DNA from: CBDEGR01 sp965237895
GTDB lineage: Bacteria; Acidobacteriota; Terriglobia; UBA7540; JAPUME01
Assembly (NCBI GenBank): GCA_965237895.1
Contig: CBDEGR010000002.1
Location: forward strand, 1,302,001 to 1,366,000
Length of the DNA: 64,000 bases
Direction: 5' to 3'
In this document: positions 24,937-33,289 of the stretch, piece after piece
How positions within the stretch are numbered: position 1 is the first letter of the stretch
How the letters are laid out: each line of letters opens with the position of its first letter
The notes under the pieces: model-generated
What the model saw: only the letters and a program-made list of their open reading frames with translations
What the model was told of the DNA's origin: nothing
The model's database searches: none
Program-made: the position numbers and the translations under genes

Positions 24937-25407
24937 ATGGCAATGCAAGCGAAGCACAGCATGGTGGATACAGAGACCAATCCCCGCCGATTGTTGGGCG
25001 AGGAATTGGTCTCACGCGGCGTTCGCATGACGCATCAGCGCCGGTTGCTGGTAAACCTGATTCAGAAGGCCGACCGACATTTGGATGCGATGGGCTTATG
25101 GCGCCGAGCGCGAGCGCAGGACCCGACGATCCACAAAGTCACGGTTTACCGAACTCTGTCATTGCTGAAAAGGCATGGCTTGGTGGATGAGCTTGACCTG
25201 ATGCACATGGACGGGGAACGGCACTACTACGAGGCTCGGACCAATCGGGACCATCTGCATCTCGCTTGCTTTCAGTGCGGCGCGATTATGGAGTTTGAAA
25301 GTTCCCTATTCGAAAAACTCAAGGGCCAGATCGAACGCGAGCGAAGTTTCACGATTCAGGTGGTGCGGATGGAGGCCGGAGGAATGTGCGCTGCGTGCCA
25401 AGGGTAG
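24937..25407 (+). CDS. Fur-family metal-responsive repressor (Nur-like candidate)
   Basis: A 156-residue Fur-superfamily regulator: N-terminal winged helix with VSRGVRMTHQRRLLVNLI and the recognition-helix region HKVTVYRTLSLLKRHGLV, then the dimerisation/metal domain with HYYEARTNRDHLHLACFQCG. CFQC and the C-terminal CAAC form the two CxxC pairs of the structural zinc site. The operators near it (24625, 24912, 25426) have the TTGCAA-N5-TTGCAA form of Nur, the nickel-uptake regulator, rather than the Fur or Zur boxes, so nickel sensing is inferred, not shown. ATG 24937 has no strong ribosome site; ATG 24961 is an alternative. Next gene downstream is a TonB receptor. Confidence 0.85.
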   Translation: MAMQAKHSMVDTETNPRRLLGEELVSRGVRMTHQRRLLVNLIQKADRHLDAMGLWRRARAQDPTIHKVTVYRTLSLLKRHGLVDELDLMHMDGERHYYEARTNRDHLHLACFQCGAIMEFESSLFEKLKGQIERERSFTIQVVRMEAGGMCAACQG

Positions 25408-25425
25408 TTTTTTAATACGCTACAG

Positions 25426-25442
25426 TTGCAACCTTGTTGCAA
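25426..25442 (+). promoter_or_regulatory. Nur-like operator 3 (upstream of TonB receptor)
   Basis: TTGCAA-CCTTG-TTGCAA, an exact match to the Nur-box form, located 18 nt after the regulator stop and 66 nt before the receptor start. GTTGCAAC on both arms makes it the most symmetrical of the three. Confidence 0.68.
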
Positions 25443-25508
25443 CTAACTTCAGGGCGGATTGAAGGGTTGGAAGAGAGCGAAGAATTATACTTAGCGGGGG
25501 AAGCTATT

Positions 25509-27971
25509 ATGGGGGGGTACGGCGGTTTCCGGTTCTCCAGCCGGAAGGAAATTTTCCGAAATTCATTCTTTTTTCGGTTTACACTCAGCCTTCTTTTTCC
25601 CGTTTTTCTTCTCGGTGGAAACGTTGCGGCGCAAACGTTAATGACGCGGACTGTCGAGGGAACGATTACCGACCCGTTCGGCATGCCGCGGCCCGGCGTC
25701 GAGGTGGCGCTCGTTCCAGTGGCAAGTGAGGAAAACGGTTTGAAAGTCCGGTCGGATGCTTCCGGGCGGTATCGGTTCACCGGTGCCCCGAAGGGCGTCT
25801 ACACGCTTTGTGCGATTGCGGATGATTTCGAGCGGGTCACCGTAAGGATTGAAATTACGCAACCCGGAGTTCTGGAGCAGGACCTTCAGTTTGTTTCCGT
25901 GCGCAGAAGCAAGACGACCATCGAAGTGGTCGGGGAGTCACCCGATGTTCTTCAGCAAATCCCCGGTTCCGTGGCCCTGATTTCGAGCCGGGAGCTGGCC
26001 GCGTCGCACCCGGTGGACGCGAATGAAGTGCTGCGCCGGGTTCCCGGCGTGACCTTGCGTGAAGATTCCGGTCCGGTCGGCATGAGGCTCAATATCGGAA
26101 TCCGCGGTCTCAATCCAGACCGCAGCCGCAAGGTGCTCATGCTGGAGGACGGAATTCCGATTGCCTTGGCGCCCTACGGTGAGCCGGAGATGTACTATTC
26201 CCCGCCGATTGACCGAATACGGAGAGTCGAAGTCCTCAAAGGGAGCGGCCAGATTATTCACGGCCCGCAGACCGTGGGCGGCGTGGTGAACTTTGTGACC
26301 CCGGACCCGCCTTCCTCGACGCACGGAATGCTGGACGTCAAAGGAGGGCAGCATGGGTTTTTTACCGCTCAGGGTTCTCTCGGCGGAAGCAACGCGAACG
26401 AGACTACCGGGTGGTTTGTGAATTTCCTCCGCAAGCAGAGCGACGGATTCCGGGATTTCTTTTTTGACGTGAATGACGTGCAATCCAAGTTCACCTTTCG
26501 GGGAAAGGAGAAACATAGCTTCGCCGTAAAGCTCGGTGCCTATGACGAAGTTTCGAATTCCACTTATCTGGGTTTGACTTCTCCGATGTTCTCTTTCAAC
26601 CCGGACCAGAACGCCGTGCCGAACGACCATTTGAAAGTTCGCAGATATTCCGGCTCCCTTTCACATACGGCCGTATTGAACCCGAAATCGGTTCTCATGA
26701 CAACCTTCTTCGCCTATAACACAGTCCGCAACTGGCGCCGCCAGGATTGGGACCGGGCGGATGAGGGGCGAGAATACTTGGCCGTCATCGGCGACGCCGG
26801 CGTTCCCGGGGGCGCCGTCTATCTGCGTGACTCGACCGGGAATCGAAATCGGGAGTTTCGTGTGCTCGGCATCCAGAGCAACTTAACCCGGGAGCACAAG
26901 TTCGGCGGCCTTCGCGGAAAGCTGGATATGGGCGTCCGCACCATTCGTGAAACAGCCGACGACATGCGGATCAACGGCGATCGATTGGACGCCGAAACCG
27001 GGATTCTTCGGAGCGATGAAGAGAGAATCGGCGAAGCGTTTCCCTTTTTTATACAGAACCGTTTTTTCCTGGGCAAAAAGTTGAGCATAACCCCAGGATT
27101 ACGCCTGGAGAATTACCGTTACGAGCGTCATATTTTTCGGCAGCCCGTCGGCGGGGTGCCGACGGACGTGGACGTTCGAAACCGGAGCGAGTTGACCAAA
27201 CCGGTTCCGGGACTGGGGATCTCCTATCATCTGAATTCCAAATTTACTTTTTTCGGCGGCGTACATCGGGGATTCTCGCCGCCCCGTACGAAGGACGCCA
27301 TTACGCGGGACGGCGAGGCGCTGGACCTGGACGCGGAGTTGAGCTGGAACTACGAGGCTGGCGTTCGAATCGGGCCTGAACGGGCTCTCACCGGCGAAGT
27401 GACTTTTTTTCGGCTGAATTTCCAGAATCAGATCATCCCCGGCGCTCTTTCCGGCGGCGCCACGACGACGCTCACCAACGGCGGCCAGACCCTGCATGAA
27501 GGAGTGGAAGCTAGCGTTCGCGTGGATTGGAAGAGATGGGTGAAGGTTCCGGGACTCCTCTACACCGAATTTCGAGCCATGCACCTGTCGCGGGCGGAGT
27601 TCACCGGCAACTCCCTCTATGTAGGGAACCGCCTTCCGTATGCTCCCCGGAATACTTTTTCAGTTCTCTTCGGCTACCGGCAGCCGCGCGGGGTCGGCTT
27701 TCAGTTGGACAGCACCTACATCGGCGACCAGTTTGGGGATAACTTGAATACGTTCATTCCTTCGCCTGACGGCACGGTCGGCGCCCTACCCGGGTTCGCG
27801 GTCTGGAACATGGGATTGGACTATACTCTTCGGCGCGAACGGTTTCAGCTTCAGCCGTACGTTACCGTTAAAAACCTCACCAATAGAGTCTACATCTCCT
27901 CGCGCGCGCCGCAGGGAATCCAGCCCGGCATGTTCCGGCAGGCGCTCTTGGGACTTCGTTTTAGTTTCTGA
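25509..27971 (+). CDS. TonB-dependent outer-membrane receptor, FecA-like
   Basis: An 820-residue outer-membrane receptor. After a signal peptide ending near VAAQ there is a carboxypeptidase-regulatory-like domain (VEGTITDPFGMPRPGVEVAL, about residues 45-125), then a plug (about 140-270: VLRRVPGVTLREDSG, IRGLNPDRSRKVLMLEDGIP, VEVLKGSGQIIHGPQTVGG), then a beta-barrel ending in GLRFSF with terminal Phe. Plug and barrel resemble FecA-type receptors for metal chelates. ATG 25509 is chosen over the upstream TTG because it directly precedes the signal peptide. A Nur-like operator lies just upstream, so the cargo may be a nickel or other metal complex. Followed by a 36-nt gap before a convergent small gene. 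Confidence 0.88.
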   Translation: MGGYGGFRFSSRKEIFRNSFFFRFTLSLLFPVFLLGGNVAAQTLMTRTVEGTITDPFGMPRPGVEVALVPVASEENGLKVRSDASGRYRFTGAPKGVYTLCAIADDFERVTVRIEITQPGVLEQDLQFVSVRRSKTTIEVVGESPDVLQQIPGSVALISSRELAASHPVDANEVLRRVPGVTLREDSGPVGMRLNIGIRGLNPDRSRKVLMLEDGIPIALAPYGEPEMYYSPPIDRIRRVEVLKGSGQIIHGPQTVGGVVNFVTPDPPSSTHGMLDVKGGQHGFFTAQGSLGGSNANETTGWFVNFLRKQSDGFRDFFFDVNDVQSKFTFRGKEKHSFAVKLGAYDEVSNSTYLGLTSPMFSFNPDQNAVPNDHLKVRRYSGSLSHTAVLNPKSVLMTTFFAYNTVRNWRRQDWDRADEGREYLAVIGDAGVPGGAVYLRDSTGNRNREFRVLGIQSNLTREHKFGGLRGKLDMGVRTIRETADDMRINGDRLDAETGILRSDEERIGEAFPFFIQNRFFLGKKLSITPGLRLENYRYERHIFRQPVGGVPTDVDVRNRSELTKPVPGLGISYHLNSKFTFFGGVHRGFSPPRTKDAITRDGEALDLDAELSWNYEAGVRIGPERALTGEVTFFRLNFQNQIIPGALSGGATTTLTNGGQTLHEGVEASVRVDWKRWVKVPGLLYTEFRAMHLSRAEFTGNSLYVGNRLPYAPRNTFSVLFGYRQPRGVGFQLDSTYIGDQFGDNLNTFIPSPDGTVGALPGFAVWNMGLDYTLRRERFQLQPYVTVKNLTNRVYISSRAPQGIQPGMFRQALLGLRFSF

Positions 27972-28007
27972 TTCTTCCCTGTTGCTGGAGTAATGAGGTT
28001 CTTCGAA

Positions 28008-28172
28008 CTAGTTGATGCGCGTTTCCGTTTCGGTGCCGTGCAATCTCTCGGCGCGGGCCAGTTCCGTCTCCAGCATCTGACAGGCTACGCAGTCAAAGAC
28101 AGCTTCCAAGTCTTCCGTGCCGTGGGTCTCCCGCCGATGATTTAAAAATTCCTTCAAAAGCCGGTTGATCAC
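28008..28172 (-). CDS. Small acidic protein with CxxC (hypothetical)
   Basis: A 54-residue open frame starting at GTG 28170-28172 behind AGGAGAG. The protein begins MINRLLKEFLNHRRETHG, contains FDCVACQMLETELARAE and ends TETETRIN. No family is recognised. The VACQ cysteines form CxxC; the rest is helical and charged. It is convergent with the TonB receptor gene and follows (on its strand) the formaldehyde dehydrogenase terminator, so it has its own transcription unit. The ribosome site and orderly codon use support a real gene, but it is short. Confidence 0.5.
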   Translation of the reverse strand: MINRLLKEFLNHRRETHGTEDLEAVFDCVACQMLETELARAERLHGTETETRIN

Positions 28173-28327
28173 GATTTCTCTCCTGTTTCGTCGCGGGAAA
28201 CGGCCTCACCATTTCCCGAACTACTCAATAGAGTCATCGGTTGGGGCTTGGAAACGTTTAGCGTGATGGAACCGGATTTTACGGTTCGGCCGGATTTTAT
28301 CGTGCGGACGGAAAAAGAGAAAAGAGT

Positions 28328-28365
28328 GGTCCGCACCCGCAGGCGATCTCCCACGGGTGCGGACC
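28328..28365 (-). terminator. Intrinsic terminator of the formaldehyde dehydrogenase gene
   Basis: GGTCCGCACCCG (28328-28339) and CGGGTGCGGACC (28354-28365) form a perfect 12-bp stem with a 14-nt loop, 10 nt beyond the stop codon. On the minus strand it is followed by ACTCTTTTCTCTTTTT, a U-rich tail. Confidence 0.85.
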
Positions 28366-28375
28366 CTTGCGGTAC

Positions 28376-29566
28376 TTAGTTGGGAATGCTGCCGTGGGGG
28401 TCGATGACGTATTTTTTGGCGGCGCCCCGATCGAAGTCTTTATAGCCTGTGACGGATTCCTCCAGTTTGATGGTTTGAACGTTGACGGCTTTGGCGATTT
28501 GAATTTTATCGTGCAGAATCGCCTGCATCAGTTGCCGGTTGTACGTCATTACCGGGCACTGGCCGGTCGTGAAGTGGTGGGACTTAGCCCAGCCGAGGCC
28601 GATGCGGATGCTGAGGTTGCCGACTTTGGCGTCCTGGTCGACTCCGCCCGGGTCACCGGTTACGTAGAGTCCCGGAATACCGAGAGAGCCGCCGGCACGG
28701 GTGATCTGCATCAGCGAATTGAGAACCGCCGCCGGAACCTCCGTCTTGGCGTTTGCGCCGTGCCCCCGTGCCTCAAATCCGACGCAGTCGATGCCGCAAT
28801 CCACCTCCGGGACTCCCAGGATATTTTCAATCTGTTCGGCGATCGTGGCGCTTGCCGAAACGTCCACGGTTTCGCAGCCGAAGCTCTTCGCCTGCGCTAG
28901 GCGCTCCTTGTTCAGGTCGCCGACGATGACGACCGCAGCCCCCAGCAGATGGCAGGAAGCCGCACAAGCCAACCCGACCGGGCCACCTCCGGCGACGTAG
29001 GCCGTCATTCCCGGACCCACGCCCGCGCTGACGGCGCCGTGGTAGCCGGTGGGAAGAATGTCGGAGAGGCAGGTGAGATCGCGGATCTTCTCCATCGCTT
29101 GAGCCTTATCGGGAAATTTCAGAAGATTGAAATCCGCGTAAGGAACCATAACATATTCGGCTTGGCCGCCGATCCAGCCGCCCATGTCGACGTAGCCGTA
29201 GGCGGCGCCGGGACGGGCCGGATTGACGTTCAGGCAGATTCCCGTGGCGCGCTCCTTGCAGTTGCGGCACCGGCCGCAGGCGATGTTGAAGGGAACGGAG
29301 ACGAGATCGCCGACTAGGATGAATTCCACGTCGCGGCCGACTTCGATCACCTCGCCGGTGATTTCGTGGCCCAGAACCAACCCTGCCTGTGCGGTGGTGC
29401 GTCCGCGGACCATGTGCTGGTCGCTGCCGCATATGTTGGTGGAAACAACCTTGAGGATCACCCCATGATCGCACTTTCGCTTGGCCAGCTCCAGTTTTGG
29501 ATAATCAATGCCCTGAATTTCGACCTTACCCGGGCCCATATAAATTACCCCATGATTGTTTGCCAT
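28376..29566 (-). CDS. fdhA: Glutathione-independent formaldehyde dehydrogenase
   Basis: A 396-residue zinc-dependent medium-chain dehydrogenase very close to the Pseudomonas putida enzyme, which dismutates or oxidises formaldehyde to formate with tightly bound NAD. Catalytic zinc ligands C46 (NICGSDQHM), H67 (LGHE) and about D169 (LSDILPTGYHG) are at the same positions as in that enzyme. The structural-zinc cysteines 97, 100, 103 and 111 are in CGRCRNCKERATGIC. The Rossmann motif is VAGGGPVGLA. It starts at ATG 29566 with GGAGGAAG upstream; a strong terminator follows. Its product, formate, is the substrate of the NAD-formate dehydrogenase at 5422, though the genes are far apart. Confidence 0.93.
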   Translation of the reverse strand: MANNHGVIYMGPGKVEIQGIDYPKLELAKRKCDHGVILKVVSTNICGSDQHMVRGRTTAQAGLVLGHEITGEVIEVGRDVEFILVGDLVSVPFNIACGRCRNCKERATGICLNVNPARPGAAYGYVDMGGWIGGQAEYVMVPYADFNLLKFPDKAQAMEKIRDLTCLSDILPTGYHGAVSAGVGPGMTAYVAGGGPVGLACAASCHLLGAAVVIVGDLNKERLAQAKSFGCETVDVSASATIAEQIENILGVPEVDCGIDCVGFEARGHGANAKTEVPAAVLNSLMQITRAGGSLGIPGLYVTGDPGGVDQDAKVGNLSIRIGLGWAKSHHFTTGQCPVMTYNRQLMQAILHDKIQIAKAVNVQTIKLEESVTGYKDFDRGAAKKYVIDPHGSIPN

Positions 29567-29824
29567 GGCACTTCCTCCTTATATGTTTTGGACTGGATGT
29601 TTTGGAAAGGATGTCGGAGACGCTTCTTGAGGTGAAAAAAACCGATGCCATCTTGATACCTCACGGAGGCCGCACAGATCTTGCCGTCCCGCCCCGCATT
29701 ACCGGTTGCGCGCGGCTCGCAGTATGACGAAATTTAAAAAAGCTTTCAGCCCTCTTTTCCCGTTGACCTTAGTCTATCTGAAGACAAGGGGAGGGGCAAG
29801 CCGCTTTTCAGTTTATGAGAGGAT

Positions 29825-30378
29825 TTACGCGCTTCGGTTCGAGTTCGTCCAGGCGAGCGCTTGACGGAGTTTTCGGGCGATGATGCGCTCTTCGCCCGGG
29901 TTTACCCGGGTTTAACATGAAGGTGTTGAGAATCACGTCCCCGTCATCGTCATCCGTGGTTCCTACTTCAATACGAGGCTCGCCTTCGCGGAGAGCGTCC
30001 CGACAAGCTTCACGGGAAAAATTCCACTCCTCCGGCCAGCGGACCATCAAGTGCGGTATGTGGTTGGCGATTTCCGGGACATGGCGCTCGGTTCGGACAC
30101 CGTTAACCTTTTTGATTTCCAAATCGATTGTTTCAATCTGCCGTTCCCAGCCGCGCCATTCCGCCGCGTGGTCCAACTTTAAGTATCTCTCGAGGGCGGT
30201 GACCAGTCCGATGATCCCCTCTTTTCCCACCTTGCAGGGCCGGCAGATCGTATCCGATTCGGGATAGTTGTGAATTCGAGCAGCCTCGATGAGGCTCTTG
30301 CGGCCCAGCAGAAGCCCGGAGCACTGAGGTCCCCGCAGCGCCATTCCGCCGCTGAACGTCACCAAGTCATAACCCATG
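29825..30378 (-). pseudogene. SelA-like PLP-dependent enzyme, C-terminal remnant with frameshift
   Basis: The minus-strand frame reads MGYDLVTFSGGMALRGPQCS, GLLLGRKSLIEAARIHN and IGLVTALERYLKLDHAAEW, the C-terminal half of proteins related to L-seryl-tRNA(Sec) selenium transferase (more often the SelA-like D-glucosaminate-6-phosphate ammonia-lyase type). The PLP-lysine half is missing upstream of about 30378. Near the end a 10-bp tandem duplication (AACCCGGGTA-type repeat around 29896-29915) shifts the frame; without it the protein would end EERIIARKLRQALAW and stop at 29825-29827. A joined frame running on to 31007 is an artefact. Confidence 0.7.
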
Positions 30379-30445
30379 CAGGTGTACCGAGTGAGGAATA
30401 AGGAAAAATTACTGCTTATAGAAATTTTTCGGAGGCGGAAAGGAG

Positions 30446-31171
30446 TTATGGGGGAATCAGGAGCAGCTTGATCCCCGCCAGGAGGAGAAATCCGGCGACG
30501 ACGAAGCGGAATTTTTCTTGGGGAATTTTCGCCGCCAACCGTTGAGCCAGCTTGGCTCCGAGGAAAGAGGCCGGGATGAACAGAGCCAACCCGATCAGCA
30601 GATGCTGCTCCAGTTTGACGCCGGATTGCCAATAGGTGGCCAGCCGCGTGGTGTCGATCAGGAGTCCGACGGCGCCGCCCGTAAAGATATAGACCGTCTT
30701 CGGCAGGTCGTAGAGGGTGAGAAAGAGGCTTCGGATGGCGCCGCCGATTCCGAAGATTCCCGCCGAAAATCCTCCCAGGGCTCCTCCGGCAACGGCGGCC
30801 ACCGGCGTCTGCGGAACTTTCAGTTTCGGCTTCCAGAGCAGAAAAAAGGCGTAGGCCGGCAGGAAGACGCCCAAGGTGCGGGCCAATACAGGCTGCGAGG
30901 TACTGGCGGCGAGCGAGGCTCCCCACAGGCTGGTGGCGATACCCGGAATCCCGAATCCCAGAAGGATCTTCCATCGAATCCCGGAGCGGAATAGGAGAAC
31001 TTTCCACAGATTTCCGAACGCGTGAACGATCCCTACCACCAATAAGGTTTGCGGTAAGGGAAGAAATAAAGAGAGGGCCGGGACCAGAATCGTGGAGGTC
31101 CCGAAGCCGGAAAGGGTCCCGACGCCGGCGGCAAGGACAGTGAGCATCGCAATGGAAAGAAGTTCAAACAT
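30446..31171 (-). CDS. TauE/SafE-family membrane transporter
   Basis: A 241-residue membrane protein with about seven or eight hydrophobic helices in two similar halves, each with a glycine-rich motif (GVGTLSGFGTSTILVP in the first, GGFSAGIFGIGGAIRSLFL in the second), the hallmark of the TauE/SafE/YfcA (DUF81) permease family. Members export sulfite, sulfoacetate or other organosulfur anions; the substrate here is not evident. ATG at 31171. Downstream lies the SelA-like remnant; upstream a gap of about 170 nt rich in A-tracts separates it from the next gene on the same strand. Confidence 0.8.
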   Translation of the reverse strand: MFELLSIAMLTVLAAGVGTLSGFGTSTILVPALSLFLPLPQTLLVVGIVHAFGNLWKVLLFRSGIRWKILLGFGIPGIATSLWGASLAASTSQPVLARTLGVFLPAYAFFLLWKPKLKVPQTPVAAVAGGALGGFSAGIFGIGGAIRSLFLTLYDLPKTVYIFTGGAVGLLIDTTRLATYWQSGVKLEQHLLIGLALFIPASFLGAKLAQRLAAKIPQEKFRFVVAGFLLLAGIKLLLIPP

Positions 31172-31344
31172 ATCCTGGAAGCAGGTTCCCGGGGTGGATG
31201 TAAAAGATCGAATGTACCCGACTCGGACGGGGAAGTCGAGTGATCCGGAGTCAATCGATAAAACGGGCGAGAAAAAACGGCCGAGAAAAAAACGGGAAGG
31301 GACAGTGAAGATTCAGGATGAAATTCGTTTGGGGAGGGACAAAC

Positions 31345-32073
31345 TCAAGGGGATCTCCTCCTCCGCCGGCCATCGGGAAACTTCACGGATTGGATGTTAT
31401 CGACTCGGATGGAGAAATCAAAAACCTCCTTACTTTCCGGCGAGTAATTTCCCGTTATCCCCAGAAGACGCGCCTCGGCAGGCTCATTGCTGGGGGTGCG
31501 AAATTCGCACTCAACGACTTGACCCTCCGCCAATTGAACCTGCATCCGGCGGGCATGGAATTCGATACGATTGATGTCGGCGAACTCGATCTCCAGGACC
31601 CTTCCGCCGGGAAGTATGGCCGGAAGGGAAGTTCGAGGAGGGATGGGAGCAAACAACGATCCTCGTCCGCCCGGCGGATAGAAGTCGAGGAAGAGAGCCG
31701 AAACCTTGGAGGTTTTTCCAGTTTTGTCGGTCACCTGGGCGGTAAAACCGAACTGTCGCCATGTGGCGACAATCCGCCCTCGTTTGTCCGGATCGCTTTT
31801 CTCAACACGGTAAGGCAGAGACCCCTTCAGCAAGCGGACCTTTACCACTCGGCGTTCCTTCAGGTTAAAATGTTTGTAGAGAATAGAGCTACTATCTTCT
31901 TGGACGACAATCGCATTCCGCTGGTGGATGCGCTCGGTCCGCTGAGGAGTCCGCTGAAAAATCGTGTCCGCGCGGGTAGGAGTCGTAAAAAGAAGGAGAA
32001 GCGGAAGGAGGCACGCCCCGGAAGCAACAGGACGGAAACTGTTCACCGGAAAGCGAGAAACGAACCGTTCCAT
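31345..32073 (-). CDS. Exported protein of unknown function with poly-Arg C-terminus
   Basis: 242 residues. An N-terminal signal peptide (basic start, hydrophobic ACLLPLLLLFTTPTRA) precedes a mature part rich in beta-strand-like sequence (VVKVRLLKGSLPYRV, RIVATWRQFGFTAQVTD, VQLAEGQVVECEFRT) and a central FYPPGGRG. The protein ends SVKFPDGRRRRRSP. No family is recognised. The adjacent upstream gene on the same strand also encodes an exported protein ending in SRRRRRRSN, which suggests that the two are functionally linked or share a tail-dependent fate. The gap between them is about 50 nt, so they are probably co-transcribed. Confidence 0.6.
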   Translation of the reverse strand: MERFVSRFPVNSFRPVASGACLLPLLLLFTTPTRADTIFQRTPQRTERIHQRNAIVVQEDSSSILYKHFNLKERRVVKVRLLKGSLPYRVEKSDPDKRGRIVATWRQFGFTAQVTDKTGKTSKVSALFLDFYPPGGRGSLFAPIPPRTSLPAILPGGRVLEIEFADINRIEFHARRMQVQLAEGQVVECEFRTPSNEPAEARLLGITGNYSPESKEVFDFSIRVDNIQSVKFPDGRRRRRSP

Positions 32074-32124
32074 CTTATCTCCTTCTAAGGGAGGATCTCC
32101 CGCGGCGATCGAAAAAGGGATGCA

Positions 32125-33207
32125 TTAATTGCTCCGTCGGCGCCTCCTGCGGGAAGGGGCTTTGTAATTGGTCTTGATCTTTCCCGTTAACGTTTGCAAC
32201 AGCATCTTCGCGTTGCCTGCGTATTTGCCTTCCGGCTCCAGACCCAAATAGGATTCCAGAGACCTTACCAATTCGGGAGGGGCCTTCGTCTCACCCGTCT
32301 TGATGTCCATCGACACCTGACCCATCAGCGCCTGGGCACGAAGGTAGTGGGCATCGGCTATTTCCGGATTGAACTCTATGCTCTTTTCGAAAGCGACGGC
32401 GGAAACGTCCATCTTCCCTGCATTGGTGAGAATGATACCCAGGTTAAGGTAATACCGAGCTGCCCCGTCCGGGTTCAGTTCGGCCGCTTTGCCGATTTCC
32501 GCAAGGGCTTCTTCCAATCGGCCTATTCTGGCCAGGGCCTGGCTGTAATTGTTACGAACTCCGGGGCTATCGGGTTGAAGTTCCAGAGCCTTCCGATAAT
32601 TTTCTTCCGCTTCAGGAAATTTCCCGGCTGCCGTGTACGTATCCGCAATCCGGCTGAGGATAACAGGGAGGTTGCTGTTTTTCGCCTTTCCGAGTGCTCT
32701 TTCGAATTGGACGATCGCTTCGTCATAGTTCTTTTGGCGAAGGTAAGAATTTCCTAGGTCGAAGTACTCTTTGACGGAGAGAAACTCTTTTTTCTGCTTT
32801 ACTTCTTCCTCCTGGACCTTTTCCACCTGAGCAAGGTATTCGGAATCTCCTTTTTGCATTTCCCCTTCCTTTGCCAGGTCGAAGTCCTGCTCATTTATTT
32901 GGCGGTCGAAGATCTGAATCTCCATGGTATACAACGATGTACCTTCCGGAGATAGCAACTTGACGGTATACATACCCACGGGGAGGCCGATATAGATGTA
33001 CTGGCCTTTCTTTTTGGTCTTTGTGTGGTAGACGTTCGTGTACTTTTTGCGTTCCAAAACGATCTTATGGTCCACTAGGACTTCTCCGTCGTAACCGATA
33101 CAGTATCCGCGAATCCCGCCGGTCTGCGCGGAGGCCTGAAGGGTAAATCCAAGAATGAAGAGGAGCGTCCACAACCCCCTCCTGGAAAATAGAAAACAAT
33201 ACTTCAT
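32125..33207 (-). CDS. Exported TPR protein with poly-Arg C-terminus
   Basis: 360 residues. Signal peptide (LWTLLFILGFTLQASAQ), a carboxypeptidase-regulatory-like beta domain (about 30-120: IRGYCIGYDGEVLVDHKIVL, YIYIGLPVGMYTVKLL), a Glu/Lys-rich linker, and about five tetratricopeptide repeats (YFDLGNSYLRQKNYDEAIVQ, AGKFPEAEENYRKALELQPD and following), ending SRRRRRRSN. Start ATG 33205-33207 has AAAGGAGGG upstream; an in-frame extension to 33261 lacks one. Probably periplasmic or envelope scaffold protein. It precedes the exported unknown gene 31345-32073 in the same transcript and follows queC by 82 nt. Confidence 0.82.
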   Translation of the reverse strand: MKYCFLFSRRGLWTLLFILGFTLQASAQTGGIRGYCIGYDGEVLVDHKIVLERKKYTNVYHTKTKKKGQYIYIGLPVGMYTVKLLSPEGTSLYTMEIQIFDRQINEQDFDLAKEGEMQKGDSEYLAQVEKVQEEEVKQKKEFLSVKEYFDLGNSYLRQKNYDEAIVQFERALGKAKNSNLPVILSRIADTYTAAGKFPEAEENYRKALELQPDSPGVRNNYSQALARIGRLEEALAEIGKAAELNPDGAARYYLNLGIILTNAGKMDVSAVAFEKSIEFNPEIADAHYLRAQALMGQVSMDIKTGETKAPPELVRSLESYLGLEPEGKYAGNAKMLLQTLTGKIKTNYKAPSRRRRRRSN

Positions 33208-33289
33208 GTTCCCTCCTTTGGGTGACACCTCAATTCTAGCTTGTCTCGGCCTCGCTCTCAAGGGTTGGATGCCTTTCTGAGAAGAAGAG

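Noticed and set aside
29808..31007. A 399-codon minus-strand frame
   Set aside because: Its first part is an alternative frame of the TauE-like gene and only its last part is real coding remnant (SelA-like), so it is not one gene.
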